Origin: Clostridia bacterium
GTDB taxonomy: Bacteria; Bacillota; Clostridia; Christensenellales; Aristaeellaceae
Assembly: GCA_900759005.1 (NCBI GenBank)
Contig: CAAEUQ010000142.1
Location: 1 to 24,269 of the forward strand
DNA length: 24,269 nt
Direction of reading: 5' to 3'
Shown: positions 7,198 through 13,416 of the stretch, one piece after another
Layout: each line of letters begins with the position of its first letter
Position numbering within the stretch: position 1 is the stretch's first letter
Position numbers and translations under genes: made by a program
Notes under the pieces: model-generated
The model's input: only the letters and a program-made list of their open reading frames with translations
What the model was told of the DNA's origin: nothing
The model's database searches: none

Positions 7198-8145
7198 TTA
7201 CTCCAATCGTATGCTGATTTCTCCCGAGCGTACAGTTTGTACGCCGTTTTCCGTTTCAATCACGAGCCCGCCGGCATCGTCGATTGCAATGGCGCGCGCG
7301 GGAAATTGATCGTCCCCACTGCGCACCTGAATTTTTCTGCCGATCACGTTCGACCGCGCGCGGTACTCTTCCATAAATGCGCCGCTTTCTAGCTCTGGCA
7401 TCAGCGCGATCAGCCGATCGCAGATTCCGGCGATCAAGCGGTTCGGCGAAACACCGCCATGCCATTCATTGCCGATCGACGTTGCGATATGGGCGATTGA
7501 GTCCGGAAAGTGCATCGGCTGAACGTTTACGCCCATGCCGATTACCGCGTACGCGAGTTGCCCGCTTTCAAAATCCATGCTCGCCTCGCTCAGAATGCCG
7601 CAGACCTTCTTTCCGTGAATGAACAGGTCGTTGACCCATTTGATCTGAACGTCGACCTCCGCAATCGCCTCGATAGCGCGCGCTACCGCGACCGCCGCCA
7701 TTGGTGTTAGCATCACTGCACGCTCCGCCGGCACGTTCGGGCGCAGAATCGCGCTCATATACACGCCGCCCTCCGGCGAAAAGAACGGTCTTCCATATCG
7801 TCCGCGCCCGCCGGTCTGCCTTCTCGCGCAGACGACTGTGCCGCTCGGTGCACCGTTTTCCGCGAGCATTTTTGCGCGATTGTTTGTCGAATCGATTTCG
7901 TCGTGAACCTCGATCGGCAAATCATGCGCGAGTGCGCGGTGAATCCATTCCGCGCTCACTGGCTCGTTTTCAAGCCTGTAGCCCACGTTCTGTTTGGCGA
8001 AAATGTTGTAGCCGTCCTTTTTCAGCGCCGCAACAGCCTTCCATATCGCGTTGCGCGAAACGCCCAGCTCGCTCGCCAGCCGTTCACCCGAGGCGCCGCT
8101 CGGCGATTCCATCAGCGCAGCCAATACGCGCTCCTTCGTTCCCAT
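7198..8145 (-). CDS. birA: Bifunctional biotin--[acetyl-CoA-carboxylase] ligase / biotin operon repressor
   Basis: BirA activates biotin to biotinoyl-AMP, transfers it to biotin carboxyl carrier proteins and, in forms with a DNA-binding domain, represses biotin genes. The 315-residue product has an N-terminal winged helix-turn-helix (about 1-62, with SGERLASELGVSRNAIWKAV). Its catalytic domain carries GRGRYGR (114-120), the KWVND segment (169-173) and GKKVCGIL. A C-terminal SH3-like domain ends the protein. The start at 8145 (MGTKERV) is preferred over the in-frame ATGs further upstream because GCGGAGG stands six bases before it. The HTH suggests it controls its own birA-bioY unit. Confidence 0.95.
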   Translation of the reverse strand: MGTKERVLAALMESPSGASGERLASELGVSRNAIWKAVAALKKDGYNIFAKQNVGYRLENEPVSAEWIHRALAHDLPIEVHDEIDSTNNRAKMLAENGAPSGTVVCARRQTGGRGRYGRPFFSPEGGVYMSAILRPNVPAERAVMLTPMAAVAVARAIEAIAEVDVQIKWVNDLFIHGKKVCGILSEASMDFESGQLAYAVIGMGVNVQPMHFPDSIAHIATSIGNEWHGGVSPNRLIAGICDRLIALMPELESGAFMEEYRARSNVIGRKIQVRSGDDQFPARAIAIDDAGGLVIETENGVQTVRSGEISIRLE

Positions 8146-8175
8146 AAAAAACCTCCGCATCGCATTCACAGGATT

Positions 8176-8204
8176 AGAATACCATGCAGAGAATCAATTG
8201 TCAA
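8176..8204 (-). promoter_or_regulatory. Sigma-A promoter of birA-bioY
   Basis: A perfect TTGACA (8204-8199), a 17-base spacer and TATTCT (8181-8176) precede birA, giving a leader of roughly 25 bases. The -35 lies inside an inverted repeat (8190-8214). Confidence 0.83.
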
Positions 8205-8214
8205 CCGATATTCT
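8190..8214. repeat. Inverted repeat over the birA -35 (possible biotin operator)
   Basis: AGAAT, 15 bases, ATTCT. The -35 hexamer lies in the spacer. BirA operators in Gram-positive bacteria are long-spaced inverted repeats near the promoter, usually built from a GTTAAC-like half-site. The spacing here fits but the half-site does not, so this is only a candidate. Confidence 0.35.
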
Positions 8215-8237
8215 GTTTTTAAGGTGACATTTAACAG
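8213..8237. repeat. Second long-spaced inverted repeat upstream of the birA promoter
   Basis: CTGTT, 15 bases, AACAG lies just upstream of the birA -35. One half reads CTGTTAAA on the minus strand, which partly resembles the GTTAAC half-site of Gram-positive BirA operators. It ends one base short of the queH stop codon. Confidence 0.35.
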
Positions 8238-8855
8238 TTATTCGCGTTCGCGCCTGGAAAATATGCAGCCGCAATAGTCCTGACGATACAGCCCATATTG
8301 CTCGGACAATGCGCACGAACGTCGATAACCGTCCTTTTTCTTGAAATCCGAAAACAGATATTGCACGCCGAACCGCTCCGCGAGCGTCCCGCCGATCTGA
8401 TTCAGGCGCTGCGCGTCCTTCAGCGGGCTGATCGAGAGCGTCGTCGTGAAATAATCAAATCCCATCTTTCGCGCCAGCCGCGCCGTTTCGCCGAGTCGCA
8501 GCGTAAAGCAGCGCGTGCAGCGTTCGCCGCCCTCAGGCACGGCTTCAAATCCGCGGGCAACGCGATAGAAGCGCTCCGAATCATAATTCCCGCAAAGGAA
8601 ATCGATCGAACCGACGTGCGGAATACTCGCAATCAGGCGTTTTTGTTCCTCCGCACGATGAAAAAATTCCTCTTCCGGCGCGATATTCGGATTATAATAA
8701 AACACAGTAATATCAAACGCGCCGGTCAGCCGTTCAAGCACGGCGCTCGAACACGGCGCGCAGCAGCTATGGAGCAGGAGCCGCGGGTGAATGCCCTGTT
8801 CGGCGATTCGTGCAAACTCTTTTTCCATTTCCAGCTGATAATTCTTCTTCATCAT
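8238..8855 (-). CDS. queH: Epoxyqueuosine reductase QueH
   Basis: QueH reduces epoxyqueuosine to queuosine at the wobble base of certain tRNAs, as a non-orthologous alternative to the cobalamin enzyme QueG. The 205-residue product has the family (formerly DUF208) cysteine pattern: HSCCAPC (C31, C32, C35), RCTRC (C113, C116) and YCGC (C195, C197), which bind an Fe-S cluster and a further metal. The start at 8855 is chosen because its ATGA overlaps the stop of the upstream lipid kinase gene. The open frame continues upstream, but that part is inside the kinase gene and lacks homology-like sequence. It is the last gene of a four-gene run; no terminator is seen before the birA promoter. Confidence 0.94.
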   Translation of the reverse strand: MMKKNYQLEMEKEFARIAEQGIHPRLLLHSCCAPCSSAVLERLTGAFDITVFYYNPNIAPEEEFFHRAEEQKRLIASIPHVGSIDFLCGNYDSERFYRVARGFEAVPEGGERCTRCFTLRLGETARLARKMGFDYFTTTLSISPLKDAQRLNQIGGTLAERFGVQYLFSDFKKKDGYRRSCALSEQYGLYRQDYCGCIFSRRERE

Positions 8856-9757
8856 TTCGTTCTTACCGCTTCCGGCAGCACGATGCGCACTGCGCTGTGA
8901 AGATTCCGCATGGAAACCTCGCGACCGCCGTCGGCACGCTCGCCGTCCAGCGTCCATTCGATTGGCAAATCGCTCTTTACACCGATCTCGCTGGCGTTGA
9001 AAAAGTGAATCATCTCATTCGGCAGATCCATCGTGGTAATGCCGTGAATGATGCTGCTGAGCTGCATTGCGGTGGTCGGATGGCGCACGAGCATCACCTC
9101 GAACAGTCCGTCGTTCAGCGCGACGCGCTCCGCATTCAGCTTGAGAATACCGCCGACAGATGTTGAATTCGTGACGGCGAAAAAGATGAAATCGTCTTCG
9201 ATTTCGCGCGCTTCCGTCTTCACATTCAGGTGAATCGGGCGAATCGACGGTAAATCCTTAATGCCCTCGAGGATGTATGCCAAATGTCCCAGCACATTCT
9301 TCATCGGCTGCGGCGTGCTGTAAGACGCCTTCGTAAATGCGCCGCAGGACGCGGTATAGGTAAAATAGCGCTGATCAAACTGACCTACGTCAAACGGGCA
9401 GGGAACGCCGCCGACCGCGTCGCGCGCCGCCTGTTCAACGTCGGACGATAGCCCGAGCGACGAAGCGAAATCGTTCGTCGTACCGCATGGAATATAGCCG
9501 ATCGGAATCTGAGACCCCGCTTTCAGCACCCCAGCAATGGTTTCGTTGAGCGTTCCGTCGCCGCCGGCGCAGATCACGCGGTCGAACTCCGAAGCGTGCG
9601 AAGCGAGAAAATCCGTGCAATCGCCGCGGCGCGCAGTGACATACGTCTCGCACCGGCAATCTGCGTCGAGAATTGCGCGAATGATCTCCGCAAGGGATTT
9701 GTTGGCGCGCCGCTGACCGGCGCAGGGGTTCAGTACCAGCAAAACGCGTTCAGACAT
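8852..9757 (-). CDS. Diacylglycerol/lipid kinase family protein (YegS/BmrU type)
   Basis: The 301-residue protein has the diacylglycerol kinase catalytic fold: an N-terminal LVLNPCAGQRRANK phosphate loop region, GGDGTLNE at 65-72, and PCGTTNDFASSLGL after it. A C-terminal beta-rich half follows, of the kind seen in DagK, YegS and BmrU. It probably phosphorylates a lipid such as diacylglycerol at the inner membrane surface, recycling lipid to phosphatidic acid; the exact substrate is not visible. The ATG at 9757 has GGAGGAAGCT in front. It overlaps the upstream phosphoesterase gene by 8 bases and the downstream queH start by 4, so translation is probably coupled. Confidence 0.9.
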   Translation of the reverse strand: MSERVLLVLNPCAGQRRANKSLAEIIRAILDADCRCETYVTARRGDCTDFLASHASEFDRVICAGGDGTLNETIAGVLKAGSQIPIGYIPCGTTNDFASSLGLSSDVEQAARDAVGGVPCPFDVGQFDQRYFTYTASCGAFTKASYSTPQPMKNVLGHLAYILEGIKDLPSIRPIHLNVKTEAREIEDDFIFFAVTNSTSVGGILKLNAERVALNDGLFEVMLVRHPTTAMQLSSIIHGITTMDLPNEMIHFFNASEIGVKSDLPIEWTLDGERADGGREVSMRNLHSAVRIVLPEAVRTK

Positions 9758-10472
9758 AGCTTCCTCCGTGTGATTGCAAATATTCGCTGACATCCTTCAA
9801 AAGATACATCTTAAATCCAAGCCCATCGCACGAGACCTGATGATAGCGCACGCCGCCCCGCACGCCGCGCACCGCGCCCGCGATACTCGCGCCGTGAAGA
9901 TGACCATAAACGCAATCGCTTACGCCGTAAGCGTTCAGGATATCCGAAAAGCCGAGCGCGGATTCGAACAGCGGCGGATAATGCAGCATCGCGACCAACG
10001 GCGCGTCCGGACTCAGCCTGCGCGCGGTCTTCAGCGACATTTCCAGACGCAGCCGCTCGCGATTGTAAATGTGCACATCGTTCGGATCAGATTCAGCCGA
10101 CGGAATCATCCACCCGCGTGTTCCGGCGAACAGCACGCCGTCGATCAGCATCGCGTCGTTCTGAATTGCAAACATATTTTCCGGCAGTGCGCGCCGAACG
10201 CGGCCGATCGCGCTCCACCAGTAATCGTGATTGCCGCGAAGAATCAGCTTTTTGCCGGGCAGTTCGCCGACGCGCCGGATATCCTCCATCGCCTCTTCAA
10301 GGCGCATCGCCCACGTCAAATCGCCCGGAAGAAGCACAATGTCGTCATCGTTCACCCGAGCGCGCCAATCCTCTGAAATTTTTTCGAAATGATTCGCCCA
10401 CTGCGCGCCGAACACATCCATCGGTTTCTGGCGCGCAGGCAGGTGCAAATCAGAAATGGCGAAGACAGCCAA
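9750..10472 (-). CDS. Calcineurin-like metallophosphoesterase (canonical active site)
   Basis: The 240-residue soluble phosphoesterase has all standard ligands: SDLH (D8, H10), GD (G50, D51), GNHD (N81, H82), HYPP (H164) and GHLH (H191, H193). It contrasts with the degraded homologue at 812-2146. The start codon is TTG at 10472: no in-frame ATG lies before the SDLH motif, and a stop codon lies three codons upstream. It begins two bases after the stop of the zinc-ribbon gene and overlaps the kinase gene at its end. The substrate is unknown; neighbours suggest neither nucleotide nor lipid clearly. Confidence 0.9.
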   Translation of the reverse strand: MAVFAISDLHLPARQKPMDVFGAQWANHFEKISEDWRARVNDDDIVLLPGDLTWAMRLEEAMEDIRRVGELPGKKLILRGNHDYWWSAIGRVRRALPENMFAIQNDAMLIDGVLFAGTRGWMIPSAESDPNDVHIYNRERLRLEMSLKTARRLSPDAPLVAMLHYPPLFESALGFSDILNAYGVSDCVYGHLHGASIAGAVRGVRGGVRYHQVSCDGLGFKMYLLKDVSEYLQSHGGSYV

Positions 10473-10474
10473 GA

Positions 10475-10879
10475 TTATTCATCCTCATCATCGTCGTCGT
10501 CATCGTCATCATCGTCATCGTCGTCGTCGATCTCATCCTTGCCGAAATCATCGTCGTCGAACGTCTCGCCGTCCAGCTCGTCCGGCAGATCGTCGATCGC
10601 AATCTCATCCATGGAGGACACGGAATCGATTTCGATATTCGTGCTGCTCGGCTCGACGGAATCGTCGGTATTCATCGCGGAACGCCGTGCCAACTCCTTC
10701 AGACAGGACGCGCAGAGCTCCTTTCCAGGAACAACCGGGTTTTCTCCGCATTCAGAGCACATTTCGATCATCTCGAACTGCTCGCTCTCGCCCTTTACCT
10801 CGCGGCGGCAAACGGAACACATCTTCTCGTTCTCATTCATATAGTTCAGTTCGCAGCGCGGACACAATACCAATTTCAT
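10475..10879 (-). CDS. Zinc-ribbon protein with poly-aspartate tail
   Basis: This 134-residue protein was not assigned to a named family. It has four CxxC pairs (C6/C9, C21/C24, C41/C44, C56/C59) that could bind two zinc ions. After residue about 70 comes a disordered, highly acidic tail ending in 14 consecutive aspartates and EDE. The net negative charge of the tail would suit interaction with basic proteins or mimicry of nucleic acid, as in other acidic-tailed bacterial proteins; this is inference only. The ATG has a GGGAGG site. The gene leads a tight unit with the phosphoesterase, lipid kinase and queH, and has its own promoter. The aspartate codons form a GAT/GAC trinucleotide tract in the DNA. 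Confidence 0.85.
   Translation of the reverse strand: MKLVLCPRCELNYMNENEKMCSVCRREVKGESEQFEMIEMCSECGENPVVPGKELCASCLKELARRSAMNTDDSVEPSSTNIEIDSVSSMDEIAIDDLPDELDGETFDDDDFGKDEIDDDDDDDDDDDDDDEDE
10478..10531 (-). repeat. GAY trinucleotide tract (poly-Asp codons)
   Basis: Fourteen consecutive Asp codons (GAT/GAC mixed) plus flanking acidic codons make an in-frame triplet repeat at the 3' end of the zinc-ribbon gene. Length changes would keep the frame. Confidence 0.8.
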
Positions 10880-10953
10880 GAAAGAATTCCTCCCAATTAT
10901 GCATAAGCAGGGTTTTCATGCGCCCAGAATCTTATCCGAGACGCTACCCTGTT

Positions 10954-10981
10954 ATTATACACGTTTCATGACGCTGTGCAA
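10954..10981 (-). promoter_or_regulatory. Sigma-A promoter of the zinc-ribbon/phosphoesterase/kinase/queH unit
   Basis: TTGCAC (10981-10976), a 16-base spacer and a perfect TATAAT (10959-10954) lie about 75 bases before the zinc-ribbon start codon. Confidence 0.75.
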
Positions 10982-10990
10982 GCCCTAAGA

Positions 10991-11015
10991 GGCGAAAAAA
11001 TGACTTTTTTCAGCC
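10991..11015 (-). terminator. AT-rich hairpin downstream of cutC, possible terminator
   Basis: GGC(T)GAAAAAA and TTTTTTCGCC form a near-perfect hairpin with a GTCA loop on the minus strand. The six T are inside the 3' arm rather than after it, so termination strength is uncertain. It sits between cutC and the next promoter, where a terminator is expected. Confidence 0.45.
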
Positions 11016-11085
11016 GTTTTTCAATAATTTGCTTTCAAACCGCCAAATGCGGCGGAAGCAAAACACTGGGATTTGCATTCGCGGT

Positions 11086-11814
11086 TCAAAATTTGCGCAC
11101 AATTTCTGCATCGACTGCGGAATAGCAATCCTCCGGTGGGTACAGCGCGCCGCCGTAATAGATGCGCGGATTACCCTGCGCCGAAGTATCGAAGTGCTGT
11201 CTGGACGCGGCAATGTGAATCTGATCGCAGCCGGTTTCCTTGAGAATCCGCGGAAGCAGATTTGCGCGAATGCCGCCGCCGGGCAGAATCTGAATTCTCC
11301 CGCGCACAAATTCAATCATTTCGCGAATCGTTTCCGCACCGTAAAGCACGTTCGACTCCTGCCCGCTGGTCAGCACGCGGTCCACACCGAGATCAATCAA
11401 CGCGGAAAGCGCTTTTTTCCAATCGGGAACAACGTCGATCGCACGATGAAACACCTTCTCCCGATTGCCCGCAAGGCGCACAAATTCCTTCACACGCGCA
11501 CAATCGACCGTGCCGTCCGGATTCAGAAAGCCGAACACAAGCCCGTCCGTGCCGCAATCCAGCAGTGCTTCCGCATCGGCAATCGCCGTTTTGTATTCCA
11601 TATCCGTATAGCAGAAGCCGCCCTGACGTGGGCGTACCATCGCCATAATCGGAAGATCGATGCTCTGTCGTGCGAGCTTCATTTCGCCGATTGAAGGTGT
11701 AAGCCCGCCCAGAAACAGGGCAGAATTCAGCTCAATGCGGTCAGCACCGCCGATTTTCGCGCTGATTGCATCTTCCACGCTGCCGCAGCAGACTTCGATT
11801 TTGTATTCGCGCAT
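11086..11814 (-). CDS. cutC: CutC family protein
   Basis: The 242-residue cytoplasmic TIM-barrel protein starts YKIEVCCGSVEDAISAKIGGADRIELN, followed by GGLTPSIG, MVRPRQGGFCY, FHRAIDV, LTSGQ and ILPGGGI, all standard CutC landmarks. The family was named for copper tolerance in enteric bacteria, but its biochemical role remains unsettled. The ATG at 11814 has AGGAAAGGAAA in front. The gene stands alone on the minus strand after the NCS2 permease terminator. A TACAAT -10-like element lies upstream at about 11855 but has a poor -35. Confidence 0.93.
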   Translation of the reverse strand: MREYKIEVCCGSVEDAISAKIGGADRIELNSALFLGGLTPSIGEMKLARQSIDLPIMAMVRPRQGGFCYTDMEYKTAIADAEALLDCGTDGLVFGFLNPDGTVDCARVKEFVRLAGNREKVFHRAIDVVPDWKKALSALIDLGVDRVLTSGQESNVLYGAETIREMIEFVRGRIQILPGGGIRANLLPRILKETGCDQIHIAASRQHFDTSAQGNPRIYYGGALYPPEDCYSAVDAEIVRKF

Positions 11815-11894
11815 TCCAAATTTCCTTTCCTATCGTCTTATTCTCTAATATATTGTATGCGCTGCGTTATCTGACTCAGCCCGGCAGAACGCAG

Positions 11895-11923
11895 CAAAAT
11901 CCCCCGCCCGGTCGGGCGAGGGA
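11895..11923 (-). terminator. Terminator of the NCS2 permease gene
   Basis: TCCCTCGCCC and GGGCGGGGGA pair fully (one T-G wobble) around a GACC loop, followed by TTTTGC, 15 bases after the permease stop. Confidence 0.85.
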
Positions 11924-11937
11924 CTTGCACAAGATCA

Positions 11938-13272
11938 TTACGCCAGCGCGTACATCAGGATGAACAGCGCGGACAGAACGTACATCAGCACCGGAACCTC
12001 CTTGAACTTGCCACGGAAGATCTTCAGCACGCAATAGGAGATGAAACCGAAGCCGATACCATCGGAGATCGAATACGCAAACGGCATCATGATGATGGTC
12101 AGGAAGCACGGAAGCGCAACTTCGATATCGCTCCAATCGATCTTGGCAACGTTGCCGATCATCAGCATACCGACGATGATCAACGCCGGCGCAGTCGCCT
12201 GCGTGGGGATAATGCCCGCGATCGGCGCGAATACGACGGAGAGCAGGAACAGGATGCCGACCACAACGCTGGTCAGACCCGTGCGACCGCCTTCAGAAAT
12301 ACCGGTGGAGGATTCAACGAAGGTGGTAACGGTGGAAGTGCCGAGGCACGCGCCAACGACGGTCGCGCAAGCATCTGCAACCAGAGCCTTGTCGCCGTGC
12401 GGCAGGTTGCCGTCCTTATCGAGCATGCCCGCATTGCTCGCAGTGCCGATCAGCGTGCCCACGGTATCGAAGCAATCGCACATTGCAAAGGTGACGATCG
12501 CCGTAACGACCGGCAGCACACCGTGAGAGAACAGACCGCCGAAATCAAACTTGAACAGCGTGGGCGCGAGCGTGATCGCGTTTTCCGTCAGAGAGGCCGG
12601 CGCGTGGGTCAGACCCATAGGAATGCCGATCAGGGTGGTTGCGATGATTCCGAGGAACATCGCGCCCTTGACCTTCCACGCCATCAGCACGCCGGTGATC
12701 AGAACGCCGATCAGCGCGAGCGCAGGACCGCTGGTCAGAATCGCGCCCAGATCGGAAAAGTCGGTGGATACTACCTCACCCGTCGCTTCGTTAATAACCG
12801 TACCAACAAGCTTCACGATATCCGCATTCAGCAGGCCGATGAAGCAGATGAACAGACCGATACCGGCGCTGATCGCAGCCTTCAGCGGCGCAGGAATGGA
12901 GGAGATAATCTTCGAACGAACCGGAGAAACCGCAATGATCAGGAACAGAATACCGGAGATGAAAACGATCGTCAGCGCCTGCTGCCAGGTGTAGTGCATG
13001 CTGGAGCATACGCTGAAGGTGAAGAAAGCGTTCAGACCCATGCCCGGCGCCTGCGCGAACGGAACATTCGCGAGGAAAGCGGTCAGGAAGCAGCCGATCG
13101 CAGCGGAAACGCAGGTCGCCACGAGCACGCTCGTGTAATCCATACCTGCCTGAGACAGATAAGACGGGTTGACGAAGATGATATACGCCATCGCAAAGAA
13201 GGTCGTCAGACCAGCGATGATCTCCGTCTTGACTGTGGTGCCATGTTCTTTGAGCTTAAAGAAACGTTCCAA
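11938..13272 (-). CDS. NCS2 family purine (guanine/hypoxanthine-type) permease
   Basis: The 444-residue membrane transporter has about 12-14 helices. The N-terminal TEIIAGLTTFFAMAYIIFVNP and the APGMGLNAFFTF motif mark the AzgA/PbuG-like subgroup of NCS2, and FVESSTGISEGGRTGLTS is the conserved later segment. Members of this subgroup import guanine, hypoxanthine or adenine with protons; the exact purine is not decided here. The start codon is TTG at 13272, supported by a well-spaced GGAGGG site and by homology starting at MERFFKLKEHGT. The leader is too short for a purine riboswitch. It is a single-gene unit with its own promoter and terminator. Confidence 0.93.
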   Translation of the reverse strand: MERFFKLKEHGTTVKTEIIAGLTTFFAMAYIIFVNPSYLSQAGMDYTSVLVATCVSAAIGCFLTAFLANVPFAQAPGMGLNAFFTFSVCSSMHYTWQQALTIVFISGILFLIIAVSPVRSKIISSIPAPLKAAISAGIGLFICFIGLLNADIVKLVGTVINEATGEVVSTDFSDLGAILTSGPALALIGVLITGVLMAWKVKGAMFLGIIATTLIGIPMGLTHAPASLTENAITLAPTLFKFDFGGLFSHGVLPVVTAIVTFAMCDCFDTVGTLIGTASNAGMLDKDGNLPHGDKALVADACATVVGACLGTSTVTTFVESSTGISEGGRTGLTSVVVGILFLLSVVFAPIAGIIPTQATAPALIIVGMLMIGNVAKIDWSDIEVALPCFLTIIMMPFAYSISDGIGFGFISYCVLKIFRGKFKEVPVLMYVLSALFILMYALA

Positions 13273-13311
13273 GGGAATCCCTCCATATAATGATTTGCAA
13301 CACCCTTCTCT

Positions 13312-13339
13312 ATCATACGGAAAAACGCCCCATTGTCAA
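13312..13339 (-). promoter_or_regulatory. Sigma-A promoter of the NCS2 permease
   Basis: A perfect TTGACA (13339-13334), a 16-base spacer and TATGAT (13317-13312) precede the permease gene. It starts only about 30 bases beyond the upstream gene's terminator. Confidence 0.82.
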
Positions 13340-13370
13340 CGAAGTTTTGGAAAAAATGTGATTTTTTCGC

Positions 13371-13404
13371 AAAAAAAGGTGCCCGCCGCGGATTGCAGCG
13401 GGCA
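13371..13404 (-). terminator. Terminator of the giant cell-wall protein gene
   Basis: TGCCCGC and GCGGGCA form a GC-rich stem around an 11-base loop, followed by CC and a run of seven T, 12 bases after the stop codon. Confidence 0.88.
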
Positions 13405-13416
13405 TTTTGTTCGTCA

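Noticed and set aside
8856..8957. N-terminal extension of queH
   Set aside because: The stretch lies within the lipid kinase gene, is Arg-rich, and the ATGA overlap at 8855 gives a standard QueH length.
10389..10906. Plus-strand frames encoding poly-Ser or poly-His stretches
   Set aside because: These are antisense readings of the poly-Asp codon tract and the zinc-ribbon gene, which has a promoter, a ribosome binding site and ordered CxxC pairs.
13273..13416. Purine riboswitch before the NCS2 permease
   Set aside because: The region is occupied by the upstream terminator and a promoter. No aptamer-like three-way junction sequence was found and the leader is too short.
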